Assembly: GCF_008931845.1 (NCBI RefSeq) | Contig: NZ_CP044535.1 | Span: 310,001-374,000, forward strand | Length of the DNA: 64,000 nucleotides | Origin: Borrelia maritima | GTDB taxonomy: Bacteria; Spirochaetota; Spirochaetia; Borreliales; Borreliaceae | Direction of reading: 5' to 3' | In this document: piece by piece, positions 8,962 to 18,314 of the stretch | How the letters are laid out: every line of letters begins with the position of its first letter | Numbering within the stretch: the stretch's first letter is position 1 | Notes under the pieces: generated by a model | Database searches by the model: none | Told to the model about the DNA's origin: nothing | What the model saw: only the letters and a program-made list of their open reading frames with translations | Program-made: the position numbers and the translations under genes

Positions 8962-10005
8962 ATGCAAAATAAACTATTTTTAAAAAAAATTGAAAAAAAT
9001 ATTAATAAAATATTCTCAACAACTAATTTTATAAATTTATTCAAAGATAAAGATTTAAAATTTACTTTTAAAATAAAAAAAGAAACTCTTGATTATATTA
9101 AAGAACCAGCAATTGAAATTATTAATAGGGGTGGAAAACGAATAAGACCTATGATAATGATTCTTTTAGCACATGCATTGGGCTTAAAAGAAAAAAACGA
9201 TAAATTAATATATAAATTAAGCTTGCTACTTGAACTCCCTCATTCTGGAAGCTTGATTATTGATGACATTGAAGACAATTCGCTAAAAAGACGAGGTACA
9301 TCAGCAATACATTTAATCTATGGAATAGATAACAGCATAAACGCTGGCAATTTAATTTATTTTTTACCTGCGAAATTAATAGAAAGATCAAATTTAAAAA
9401 AAAATCAAAAATTACTAATTTATGAAAATTTTTTTACAACTCTTTCAAATCTTCACCTGGGACAAGGAATTGATATTAAATTTCACAATGAATCATATAT
9501 TCCAAGCATTAAGGAATACATTTCTTTAGTAGAATTAAAAACAGCTTCGCTTTTCGGAATGGCAAGCTTTTTAGCTGCAATAATCACAAATAATGAAGAC
9601 AAAGCTAAAAAAATTTACAGCACATTCTTAAAACTTGGTGTTTATTTCCAAATAATAGACGATATTAAAAACATAAAAAATAAAATTAATGGTAAAGAGT
9701 TCGGAGACGATTTGCTTGAAGGGAAAAAAAGCTTGCCAATAATTTTGTTTTTACAAGAAAAAAATTTTGAACCGAAAATTATTTCAAAATTTAATCAAAT
9801 AAAAAACGAAGAAACCACTGCAGCAAGAAAAGAAATATTTAACCTAACAGAAATGATAAATTCATCAAAATCAATAAAAAACTCAACTATTATTGCCTTA
9901 AAATATTTAAACGAATTTAAAAATGAACTAAATTTATATCCATTAATAAATAGATATAAAAATCTACTAATAGATATTATTGAACAAATAAAAGAAGGAA
10001 TATAA
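8962..10005 (+). CDS. Trans-isoprenyl diphosphate synthase
   Basis: This is an all-alpha polyprenyl synthase that condenses IPP with allylic diphosphates. GGKRIRP is at 57-63 and the first Asp-rich motif DDIED..KRRG at 101-112. The second Asp-rich motif is altered: IIDDIKN (233-237) ends in Asn where most enzymes have Asp. At 347 residues it is longer than typical FPP synthases (about 300). The usual annotation is octaprenyl synthase, but a plausible role is to make the short primer used by UppS for the undecaprenyl carrier, since this genus lacks respiratory quinones; product length cannot be read from sequence with confidence. The stop and the next ATG share one base (TAATG). BB0314 as recalled. 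Confidence 0.88.
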   Translation: MQNKLFLKKIEKNINKIFSTTNFINLFKDKDLKFTFKIKKETLDYIKEPAIEIINRGGKRIRPMIMILLAHALGLKEKNDKLIYKLSLLLELPHSGSLIIDDIEDNSLKRRGTSAIHLIYGIDNSINAGNLIYFLPAKLIERSNLKKNQKLLIYENFFTTLSNLHLGQGIDIKFHNESYIPSIKEYISLVELKTASLFGMASFLAAIITNNEDKAKKIYSTFLKLGVYFQIIDDIKNIKNKINGKEFGDDLLEGKKSLPIILFLQEKNFEPKIISKFNQIKNEETTAARKEIFNLTEMINSSKSIKNSTIIALKYLNEFKNELNLYPLINRYKNLLIDIIEQIKEGI

Positions 10006-10691
10006 TGAGAACAATAATAATGATGATTACGCTTTCCTACGGTTTGACAACAAATATTTGTCCTGTAATAACATCAACATTAAACCCCAATGAACAAGAC
10101 AAAAATTATACAATAGAAAAACTTTACCAAAAATCAATGGTACTAAAAAAATCAAAAAAATATAAAAAAGCTATAGAAAATCTAAAAAAAATAGTTAACA
10201 TAGATCACAATCAAGTTGATGCTCATCTTTTGCTCTCAGAATTAGAATATTTAAATAAAAATTGGAAGAAAGCAATTATTAAATCTCAAGATTACTTAAA
10301 AATAATAGACTTTCAAGATAAAAAAAACTTTTTGGACATCTCTTGGGCATACTTTTTAATAGGAGAAGTTGAAAATTCAATGGACTACATAATTAAATTT
10401 TTCAAAAGCGGTAAAGAACTATTTAGAGAAAATATATTTATAGCAATTGATGCTCTTTTTAAAAAAAGCATTTATCACTTTATAAAGAATGAAAATCCAG
10501 CATTTAATACAATATTAATCTCAACGTTTCAATTAGCACTTAATGATGACACTTTATTTGTAATTTTTTTAAATAATTTGGAAATAATAAAACAAATACC
10601 CTTCTATTATTTTAATAGAAAAAAATTAAAAGAATTATATCTACAAATTAGTACTCTAAAAACAATTCAAAACACAGCCTTTAGAAGTTGA
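10005..10691 (+). CDS. Exported TPR-like protein of unknown function
   Basis: This 228-residue protein has a hydrophobic N-terminus (about 1-22) that could be a signal peptide. TPR-like helical pairs follow (YQKSMVLKKSKKYKKAIENL, then DAHLLLSELEYLNKNWKKAI). TPRs mediate protein-protein contacts; no partner is evident. It is coupled to the prenyl synthase by a TAATG junction. Its stop lies one base from the stop of the converging permease gene, and I see no terminator between them, so the two transcripts probably overlap. Composition is strongly K/N/I-rich as in the other plus-strand genes here. Confidence 0.8.
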   Translation: MRTIIMMITLSYGLTTNICPVITSTLNPNEQDKNYTIEKLYQKSMVLKKSKKYKKAIENLKKIVNIDHNQVDAHLLLSELEYLNKNWKKAIIKSQDYLKIIDFQDKKNFLDISWAYFLIGEVENSMDYIIKFFKSGKELFRENIFIAIDALFKKSIYHFIKNENPAFNTILISTFQLALNDDTLFVIFLNNLEIIKQIPFYYFNRKKLKELYLQISTLKTIQNTAFRS

Positions 10692-10692
10692 A

Positions 10693-11499
10693 TCAAGGTT
10701 TATCTTTTTTCTTAATCAACGAAACCAATATATTTATTATTATTGCTACATAAAATGGAAGAGAAAGAGAAAAATAAGAATTTATATACTCTTGAGTATG
10801 AAAAAATTGATATTCAAAAAAAACTATTAAAAAAGAAATTGGAAAAATTAATAAAGGATTTGAAAATGCAATATAAAGAATACAAATAGCAAGCCAGCCA
10901 TTGTTTAATCCCAAATTATAAGAGTAAGCATTAAGATTTACCGCAATAAATGAGCCAGCAAGACTTGCTGTGAAAATTGATACAAAAATCGCAAAAGATT
11001 TGAAACGATTGCTTATTTTTTCACCTAAAATGTCTTCATAATTCCCTGAAAAAATAAATTCAAAAACTACTCTAATTCTTGAATAACTTATAATATAAAC
11101 AGTAGTAAATAAAAAAATGAAAAAAATGACAATAAAAGCAATAACCTCAAATTTTCCAGACAAATTTAAAGTAAAGCCCGGAATAAAATTAAAATTTCTC
11201 TTCATTAAATAATCAACAAAAAAATAACAAAAAATATTAATCCCTATTCCTGCTATAAAAATATCATAATTTTTATTGACTATAAAAGATAAAAAAAATC
11301 CAAACACAAAGCTAATAAAAAGAGCAAAAATAGTTGAAATAAAAATTCCATATCCCGAATAAATAAAAAAAGATGTTAAAAATATTGAAAGATACGAAAT
11401 GCCCTCAATAGATACATTTAAAAATCCTATTTTCTCTGTATAAAGAACTCCAAGTGCTAAATACGAAAAGACAAGAGCCTGCACAAAAATACCAAACAT
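10693..11499 (-). CDS. ABC transporter permease, nucleoside/sugar (BPD_transp_2) type, second subunit
   Basis: This 268-residue polytopic membrane protein has about eight hydrophobic helices. EKIGFLNVSIEGISYLS resembles the EK.G..N.g.EG motif near the N-terminus of RbsC/YufQ-type permeases, and the later NNGWLAICILYIAFSNPL segment matches the conserved G.G..giavAll...P region. It is the last gene of a four-gene importer operon (binding protein, ATPase, permease, permease); its ATG directly abuts the stop of the first permease (TAGATG). The binding protein in the operon is of the BMP/PnrA type, so purine nucleosides are the likely substrate; that is inferred from family. BB0316 as recalled. 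Confidence 0.88.
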   Translation of the reverse strand: MFGIFVQALVFSYLALGVLYTEKIGFLNVSIEGISYLSIFLTSFFIYSGYGIFISTIFALFISFVFGFFLSFIVNKNYDIFIAGIGINIFCYFFVDYLMKRNFNFIPGFTLNLSGKFEVIAFIVIFFIFLFTTVYIISYSRIRVVFEFIFSGNYEDILGEKISNRFKSFAIFVSIFTASLAGSFIAVNLNAYSYNLGLNNGWLAICILYIAFSNPLLIFPISFLIVFFEYQFFHTQEYINSYFSLSLPFYVAIIINILVSLIKKKDKP

Positions 11500-12432
11500 C
11501 TAATTTTCCCTAGCTTTAATAAAAAATAAAGAGATAAAAATGGCAACTGATTGACACAACCCAATAAATTCATATTTAAAGTCATAATTTATATTAAGAA
11601 AATTATTAAATTCGATTAATATTGAAAACAATAAGCTAAAAAATAATACGTAAATATAATTAAATCCTGAAATTACAGCAACAATTAAACTGCTCCAACC
11701 AAGCCCTGAAGTCAACCCTAAAACCAAATACTGTTTGTAAAATACTACAAACATAGAGCCTGCAAGACCATTTAAAAAGGCACTACCAAATACAGAGAAA
11801 AACTTATATTTAAATTCATTTATATTGAAAAAAATACCTATCTTTTTCTTATTACTTAATATTTCAAGCTGAAGTCCATAAATAGTTTTTTTGTGCATCA
11901 AAAAATAAAAAAGCCAAATTAACATGCCAAATAAAAACAAATAAATAAGTGACGAATCTAAAGCAAATAAACTATTAATTCTTTTTGTCTGATTAGAAAA
12001 ACTACCTGTTTTTAACATATTTAAAATAAATCCATCTATCAACCTTTGATTTCCATAAGAAATTAAAAGACCCGTTAAAGCTCTATTTAATCCAAAGAAA
12101 AAAGTAATAAAAAAAGGTATAAGTCCCAAAAGTCCTACAAAAAAAGAACTCAAAAATATCAAATATATAAAATTTAAATAGGTTAATCCAAAAAAACTTG
12201 AAAATATATAAACGAAAAATGCTCCAAAATAAACCTGACCTTCATTTCCAAGATTTAATGAATTGGTCTTGGCACAAGTGACAATCCCAGTAGCCATTAT
12301 TAAAAATAAAATAAAACGCCAAGATATCATCTTTATATATGAAAATTGAAAAAAATCACTAAAAAAATAGCTGATACTTAATATCAAAAAAGAAAAAAAT
12401 AATGCCATAAAGCTATTTCTAAAAAAGTTCAT
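11500..12432 (-). CDS. ABC transporter permease, nucleoside/sugar (BPD_transp_2) type, first subunit
   Basis: This 310-residue inner-membrane protein has eight or more helices. The segment [20 protein letters not shown] matches the conserved NLG.EGq...GA signature of YufP/NupB-type permeases, and [17 protein letters not shown] matches the G.G......AvallG region. It pairs with the adjacent smaller permease to form the channel. Its ATG overlaps the stop of the ATPase gene by four bases (ATGA) and its stop abuts the next start. BB0317 as recalled. Confidence 0.9.
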   Translation of the reverse strand: MNFFRNSFMALFFSFLILSISYFFSDFFQFSYIKMISWRFILFLIMATGIVTCAKTNSLNLGNEGQVYFGAFFVYIFSSFFGLTYLNFIYLIFLSSFFVGLLGLIPFFITFFFGLNRALTGLLISYGNQRLIDGFILNMLKTGSFSNQTKRINSLFALDSSLIYLFLFGMLIWLFYFLMHKKTIYGLQLEILSNKKKIGIFFNINEFKYKFFSVFGSAFLNGLAGSMFVVFYKQYLVLGLTSGLGWSSLIVAVISGFNYIYVLFFSLLFSILIEFNNFLNINYDFKYEFIGLCQSVAIFISLFFIKAREN

Positions 12433-13889
12433 AAAAATAGCAATTCCTTTAATTTTTCTTTACTAGCCTTTTCTCTAGATGTGTTTAACAAAACTTCCCC
12501 CATTTTCATTGCTAAAATGTTATCAGAGAGCAAAAGCAATTCATCTAAATTGGAAGTAATCAAAAGAACTGGCTTTTCTTTTGAATAATTACGAATAGCA
12601 ACAGACATTTCATTATAAGCTTTGTGGTCTAAATTGCTTAAAGGAGAAAAACAAATTAAAAAACTTTTTGCAATATACATCTCTCTGTAAAGAGCAAACT
12701 TCTTTAAAGTCCCCCCAGAAAATGCCAAAGATTTGGAATAAAGAATTCTATATATTTTTTCTTCACTGTAAAATTCCATCTTTTTTTTAAAAAAATCTTT
12801 GATCTTATTAATATAGGATTGCTTAATAAAAATTTTATTTTCAAAGTTCATAAATTTAGCTAAAAAATTATCTAATATGCTGCTATTATCGGGGAATAAA
12901 TTACCAATGCCCAGGGGTAAAAATCCAGCCTTACATTCAAAAATATTTATTCGCTCATATCTAATGCCATTAATTTTTATGCACCCAACAAAAATAAGTT
13001 CTCCTAAGAATAATTTTTCCCATGTTTTAATTGCAGCTTCTTCACCAATTATTCCTAAAACACCCCTTTTATTTAAAGAAAAGCTAACATCGTACTTCCA
13101 AAAATCTTCAAAAAACAAATTAAATTTAATAGAATCTTTTTCAAATTTTTTGCAATTAATATTTGTAAAAAATACCTTGTCACTAGAGGATTCAAGTTTG
13201 CTTAAAATTGATTCTTTGTTTACTGTTCTAAAACACTTTCCATCTTTTAAAATAATAAACTCATCGCTAAATTTTACAGCATCTGTAATCTCACTGTGAG
13301 TAATAAAAAGAGATGCGACTCCTGATTTCTTAAGCAATACAAGCAATTTGATAAAAGCTTTCGCTTCTTTTTGAGAAAAATAAGCAGCACTCTCATCAAA
13401 AATAATTATTTTTGCATTCTCTTTAAGAGCAGCAATAATAAGTAAAAAATAAATCTCTTTAATATTTAAATCTTTAATTTTCTTATCTAAATCAAAAGAA
13501 ATTTTATAAAATTGCATAAGCCATTTATAATATTTATAGGTCTTAGATTTATTCATTGGCATAAAAAATGCATAACCAAACCAATAAATACTCAAATATT
13601 CCCATACTCTTAAATTCATTTTCAAATTAGGAACTTGAGAAACGAGATAAATACCATTGCTTTTAGCTTTATCTACATTCCAATTTTTCTGCCTAATCCC
13701 ATTTACTAATATTTCACCCTCATCAAATTCAATAAGTCCGGCAATAATCTTAGCTAGGGTGCTTTTTCCTTCCCCATTTTTACCAACTACCGTAAAAATC
13801 TTAACTTCCTCAATTTTTAAATTAATACTGTCCAAAATAGGCTTGTCAATGTCTGGAAAATACTTAACTATATTCTTAAACTCTACCAT
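12429..13889 (-). CDS. Double-domain ABC transporter ATPase (MglA/YufO type) with complementary degenerate halves
   Basis: This 486-residue protein has two fused ABC domains and energises the adjacent permeases. Domain 1 keeps Walker A (GKNGEGKST, 36-44), Q-loop Q85, Walker B (IIIFDE, 161-166) and switch H198, but its signature is lost (LNIKE, 141-145, where LSxxQ is usual). Domain 2 is the mirror image: the signature FSGGT (390-394) is kept, while Walker A (GEEAAIKTW, 282-290), Walker B (FLICFSP, 410-416, no Asp-Glu) and the switch His (Ser here) are lost. In an ABC dimer Walker A of one domain pairs with the signature of the other, so exactly one composite site should work. Overlaps of one base (upstream) and four bases (downstream) show tight coupling. 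BB0318 as recalled. Confidence 0.93.
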   Translation of the reverse strand: MVEFKNIVKYFPDIDKPILDSINLKIEEVKIFTVVGKNGEGKSTLAKIIAGLIEFDEGEILVNGIRQKNWNVDKAKSNGIYLVSQVPNLKMNLRVWEYLSIYWFGYAFFMPMNKSKTYKYYKWLMQFYKISFDLDKKIKDLNIKEIYFLLIIAALKENAKIIIFDESAAYFSQKEAKAFIKLLVLLKKSGVASLFITHSEITDAVKFSDEFIILKDGKCFRTVNKESILSKLESSSDKVFFTNINCKKFEKDSIKFNLFFEDFWKYDVSFSLNKRGVLGIIGEEAAIKTWEKLFLGELIFVGCIKINGIRYERINIFECKAGFLPLGIGNLFPDNSSILDNFLAKFMNFENKIFIKQSYINKIKDFFKKKMEFYSEEKIYRILYSKSLAFSGGTLKKFALYREMYIAKSFLICFSPLSNLDHKAYNEMSVAIRNYSKEKPVLLITSNLDELLLLSDNILAMKMGEVLLNTSREKASKEKLKELLFL

Positions 13890-14941
13890 TAATTTTGTTC
13901 CAAATTAATTTTTATACCATTTACACTAACCTCTTCTATTTTTTTTAAAAGATCGTCTTTTAACTTTTGACTAGTTCGCTCTAAGTAAAAAACATTCGAA
14001 ATATTAAACAAAACTCCTTTGTGTTTTATGCCAAAAATATCAGAATTTCCATAGCTAATCTCTGACTTGAGAGCTTTATCTAAAATATATGAAACATAAT
14101 ATTTCTGATTTGTAATTCCTGAGCCAATAATATTTTCTTTATTATCCAAATAATCTTCACTGTCAAAAAGAACGGCGGAAACATTATTCTTCCTAATAGA
14201 AGAAAGCACTCCTTCAATAGCAGGTCCAACAATAGGAAGAATTACCAAGGCCCCCGAATCCTTAATCAAAGAATCTGATAACAATTTGGCTAAATTGCTA
14301 TCATGCCAATTTCCCAAAACTCGATAATAAACTTCCGATCTCACGCCAGTATCAAGAATGCCTTTTCTGAAATAATAATAAATATAATCTTTCATAACAG
14401 GATAATCTTGGCCTGAAATCAGAGCAGCATTTCCAAAGCCAGATTTAACAAATTCTTTTAAAAAAAGGCCTACATAATACCCTAAAATGTATGCCTCTTC
14501 TGCAACATTATAAGAAACTGAATATACTTGATTGTTGGTATTTTTTACTAAAGAATCAAAAATGAGAAACTTAGTATAAGGATAATTATGAGAAACATTG
14601 TCAATAATATCTTGCATAGCATTATTTGTAGTTATTAAAAAATCATATTTTTTTGAAGTTAACAATTTTTCAAGCATTTCTATCCACTCGCTTTGATTAA
14701 ATCCGGCTTCTAAAACTTTAATTTCAAGATTTTCATGCTTTTTTTTAAATTCAAATAAAGAATTGTACATTTCTTTATAAGACGGAGATCCTGAAATAAT
14801 TCCTGGGATAAATAAAGCAATATTTGTTTTATTAAAAATATCCACCTTGCGCTTCTTGAAAAAGATTAAATAAACAAATAAATACAAATGCAATATTGTG
14901 AATAAAATCCAAAATCCTTTAAAAAACACTTTCTTACCCAT
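13889..14941 (-). CDS. BMP/PnrA-family substrate-binding protein, membrane-anchored
   Basis: This is about 350 residues of the basic-membrane-protein (Bmp/PnrA/Med) family of nucleoside-binding proteins. A hydrophobic helix at about 8-28 is followed by [23 protein letters not shown] and later [14 protein letters not shown] and [15 protein letters not shown], which fit the type 1 periplasmic-binding fold. There is no lipobox cysteine, so it is probably held by an uncleaved helix and not a lipid. The start chosen is the ATG at 14941, eight bases or so after AAAGGA; the ATG seven codons upstream has no ribosome site and lies at the predicted promoter. First gene of the importer operon. BB0319, formerly tpn38b, as recalled. 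Confidence 0.88.
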   Translation of the reverse strand: MGKKVFFKGFWILFTILHLYLFVYLIFFKKRKVDIFNKTNIALFIPGIISGSPSYKEMYNSLFEFKKKHENLEIKVLEAGFNQSEWIEMLEKLLTSKKYDFLITTNNAMQDIIDNVSHNYPYTKFLIFDSLVKNTNNQVYSVSYNVAEEAYILGYYVGLFLKEFVKSGFGNAALISGQDYPVMKDYIYYYFRKGILDTGVRSEVYYRVLGNWHDSNLAKLLSDSLIKDSGALVILPIVGPAIEGVLSSIRKNNVSAVLFDSEDYLDNKENIIGSGITNQKYYVSYILDKALKSEISYGNSDIFGIKHKGVLFNISNVFYLERTSQKLKDDLLKKIEEVSVNGIKINLEQN

Positions 14942-14965
14942 AAAGATAAAACATCCTTTCATTAA

Positions 14966-14994
14966 TTATTAAATTCATCTTAATGCCACAACAA
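14966..14994 (-). promoter_or_regulatory. Candidate promoter of the BMP/ABC importer operon
   Basis: On the minus strand TTGTTG (14989-14994) is separated by 17 bases from TAATAA (14966-14971), a fair sigma-70 pair placed just upstream of the importer operon. Transcription would begin near 14959, leaving a leader of about 18 bases with the AAAGGA ribosome site and excluding the upstream ATG at 14962. This was read by eye only. Confidence 0.4.
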
Positions 14995-15359
14995 AAATCA
15001 AATAAAAAAAAGATCAACCATAAAGCCATAAAATAAAACTCTCAAAGCTAATTGAAAAACTATCCTCACATCTAAATAACACATTTTTCCTCTTATTATA
15101 AGATCTTGACAAAAAAATTCAGAATTCAACAGATTTAATAAAATCTTAAGCAAATTCTGAATATAAATTTTAAATTTTGCTGAATAACATAATAAAATTT
15201 GAAAACTTTTCATTTTTTTAATAAAACTCAATATCAATAGTTTGAAATAGCTAATAAAAACAAATATATTAATTTCTCCTACTATTTAAATTTTCAAGAA
15301 ATATATCATTTTGCCTAAAAAATAACTTTAACATAAAAGCCAAACTAAATATATAAAAA
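14995..15359. other. Intergenic region without a convincing gene
   Basis: This is about 365 A+T-rich bases between two minus-strand genes. A 79-codon minus-strand frame (14998-15237) exists, but it has no ribosome site, no recognisable domain and a composition consistent with chance in such DNA; I do not call it a gene. Old annotations of this genome placed one or two small hypothetical genes about here, which remain possible. Confidence 0.45.
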
Positions 15360-16451
15360 TTAAAACTCTCTAGGCCGCAATAAATGCAATTCATTAACAT
15401 TTAAATTACTAGTTATATCGTCATTTGAACGTCTTAAATACATCTTTAGTGAATGTATTGTTTTAAAAAACTTGTTTTTTAAAACATTTTTATTAACCTT
15501 GTAATCTTTTAAAAATTTTGGAATAGAACTATCAACAGGCATTGATTTGTCGAAAAAGGTAGAAAAATGTTTAAAAACATCATCCACAAAATAAAACCTA
15601 TTGGCCAAATCAACGAAATTATTAAAAAGTACACCAATTCTACCCTTTAAATAATTAATATTTTTAATCATATCAACTCTGTTACCAAGTTTATAATTTT
15701 TATCTTCCAAGCTCCATTTAGAATATATAGAATTAAATTTAAAATCTTTTATTAAATAATTATACATAAAGTTAAATCTAAAACTATCTTCGAAATATTT
15801 TAAAATAAAGAAATATAAAAACCCTTTATTTAAAGACATAAAATTATCTTTAGCCATTCTTATAAAATTTTGATTAACACCCTTTAAGGTAGCTTCATTA
15901 ACTTTATGCAAAAAAGAATTCCCATTAAAAAGCAAAAGACTGGTATTCGGAAAAATTAAATATTCGCTTTTATTAATATGCTTAACGCTACCCTTGTAAA
16001 CATTAATAAAATAACTATTAAAATAATCACTGTTGAGATAAAATCTTGATACATTTTCAGCTTTAAACAAATTATTATCTACCACAACAGAAATTGAAGA
16101 TCCTTTAACAATATTATGAATTACAGCATCAACACTTCCTCTAAACAAATATATTTTTGCATCTTGCAAATCTTTAAGAGAAGAATAAAACACAAAACTA
16201 TTTGTATTGGAATGAAAAATTAAATCTGCAGAAATGCCATTTATTTCATATAAATTTATTTTAAGTTTTGAATTTTCCCCAACCTCAATAAAATCATACT
16301 CAAAAATTTCGTCATCTAAATCCAGCTTAACAGGAAATGTATTTCTAATAATACCAACTTTACCTTCTATTTCTTTTACAACTGCTACTTGAGAAAATAA
16401 AGCTCCACTTGAAAGCAATATCAAAAGGACAAAATGATATATTCTAAAAAT
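15360..16451 (-). CDS. Exported FecR-domain-like protein, probable ATT start
   Basis: The N-terminal third (VAVVKEIEGKVGIIRN..., FIEVGENSKLKINLYE, KIYLFRGSVDAVIH) matches the FecR beta-domain found in many spirochaete periplasmic proteins; the C-terminal two thirds are helical and not recognised. The start needs attention. The first conventional start is a TTG at 16424, which would leave a 10-residue, uncharged, truncated signal sequence and has no ribosome site. Nine codons upstream an in-frame ATT (16449-16451) lies six bases after a perfect AGGAG (16458-16462), and starting there gives a normal signal peptide (FRIYHFVLLILLSSGALFS, then Q). No ATG, GTG or TTG lies between the upstream stop and 16424. 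BB0322 as recalled. Confidence 0.82.
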   Translation of the reverse strand: MFRIYHFVLLILLSSGALFSQVAVVKEIEGKVGIIRNTFPVKLDLDDEIFEYDFIEVGENSKLKINLYEINGISADLIFHSNTNSFVFYSSLKDLQDAKIYLFRGSVDAVIHNIVKGSSISVVVDNNLFKAENVSRFYLNSDYFNSYFINVYKGSVKHINKSEYLIFPNTSLLLFNGNSFLHKVNEATLKGVNQNFIRMAKDNFMSLNKGFLYFFILKYFEDSFRFNFMYNYLIKDFKFNSIYSKWSLEDKNYKLGNRVDMIKNINYLKGRIGVLFNNFVDLANRFYFVDDVFKHFSTFFDKSMPVDSSIPKFLKDYKVNKNVLKNKFFKTIHSLKMYLRRSNDDITSNLNVNELHLLRPREF

Positions 16452-16486
16452 ATAGCTCTCCTGATCTTTTAAAAACCTATAAATTA

Positions 16487-16494
16487 ATTATACA
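16487..16494 (-). promoter_or_regulatory. Candidate -10 element of the FecR-like gene
   Basis: TATAAT occurs on the minus strand at 16487-16492, preceded directly by TG. It would place the transcription start near 16480, about 30 bases upstream of the proposed ATT start and 18 bases upstream of the AGGAG ribosome site. No good -35 hexamer is seen at 17 bases. Confidence 0.35.
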
Positions 16495-16590
16495 TTGTTT
16501 TACATAAATTTATTACACGTTTACTACACTTTGAACAATGATGAAAAAGAACTATAATTTAATTTAAGAATTAAAAATATTAAGTTTTTG

Positions 16591-16619
16591 TTGACATGCT
16601 ATAATTACTATAATAATAA
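16591..16619 (+). promoter_or_regulatory. Promoter of the BB0323 envelope gene
   Basis: A consensus TTGACA (16591-16596) is followed immediately by an extended -10 element TGCTATAAT (16597-16605), with further TATAAT (16609-16614) and TAATAA (16614-16619, exactly 17 bases after TTGACA). Which -10 is used cannot be decided by eye, but promoter activity toward the plus-strand gene at 16701 is likely, giving a leader of roughly 75-95 bases. Confidence 0.6.
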
Positions 16620-16688
16620 AATAGTAAAAAAGAAGAACGTTAATATTTAAGGTTCTTACTTTAAAGATAATAGAAGCCAAGTTATTAG

Positions 16689-17837
<1,149 letters not shown>

Positions 17838-17851
17838 GCAAAACAATCACA

Positions 17852-17883
17852 TAGCAAGGCTTAAAAGCCTTGCTTTCTTGTTT
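17852..17883 (+). terminator. Rho-independent terminator after BB0323
   Basis: AGCAAGGCTT (17852-17861) and AAGCCTTGCT (17864-17873) form a perfect 10-base inverted repeat with a two-base centre (in practice about eight pairs with a hexaloop), followed by TTCTTGTTTT. It lies 15 bases after the BB0323 stop and before the BamD-like gene, so read-through to that gene may be partial. Confidence 0.8.
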
Positions 17884-17929
17884 TATATCTAATAAAATTA
17901 AATAAAAAACATTCTAAAAGAGACAGAAA

Positions 17930-18289
17930 ATGAAGAAACTAACAGCATTAAACTTAATATTTATTTCATGCTATACAATCAACTTAGAAAAGTTAACAAA
18001 AGAAACTCCTTACGGGGTTTATCTCAGAGAAGCTCAAAAAGCTGTAAATGTTAATGATTATAACTCTGCATTAAAAGCATACGAAAAAATGATTCAAAAT
18101 TTCGCTCACAATCCAAATATAGTTGCTACTGGCAAATATGAAATTGCATTCATATACTATACAATAAACAAAATAGAAAAAGCAAAAAAAATCTTCGGAG
18201 AGCTAATAGGAAGTAACATGGAAATGCCCAAATGGGTCAAGCCTTTAGCTAAAAAAATATTAAATAAAATAGATAATAATCAACAATAA
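17930..18289 (+). CDS. Short BamD-like TPR lipoprotein
   Basis: This 119-residue lipoprotein has signal MKKLTALNLIFISC with the lipidated cysteine at 14. The mature part contains two TPR-like units (YLREAQKAVNVNDYNSALKAYEKM and GKYEIAFIYYTINKIEKAKKIF). BB0324 is reported to join BB0028 in a complex with the BamA homologue BB0795, and is regarded as the BamD equivalent; it is about half the size of E. coli BamD (about 245 residues, five TPRs). It is downstream of BB0323 but separated by a terminator. It ends 25 bases from the converging VWA gene. Confidence 0.85.
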   Translation: MKKLTALNLIFISCYTINLEKLTKETPYGVYLREAQKAVNVNDYNSALKAYEKMIQNFAHNPNIVATGKYEIAFIYYTINKIEKAKKIFGELIGSNMEMPKWVKPLAKKILNKIDNNQQ

Positions 18290-18314
18290 TAATAATTTTA
18301 AAAAATAAAAATTT

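Noticed and set aside
12877..13299. 140-codon plus-strand frame inside the ABC ATPase gene
   Set aside because: Antisense shadow of a clearly coding gene with ABC motifs on the minus strand; no independent features.
14998..15237. 79-codon minus-strand reading frame
   Set aside because: No ribosome site, no domain, composition typical of chance frames in A+T-rich intergenic DNA; left as intergenic.
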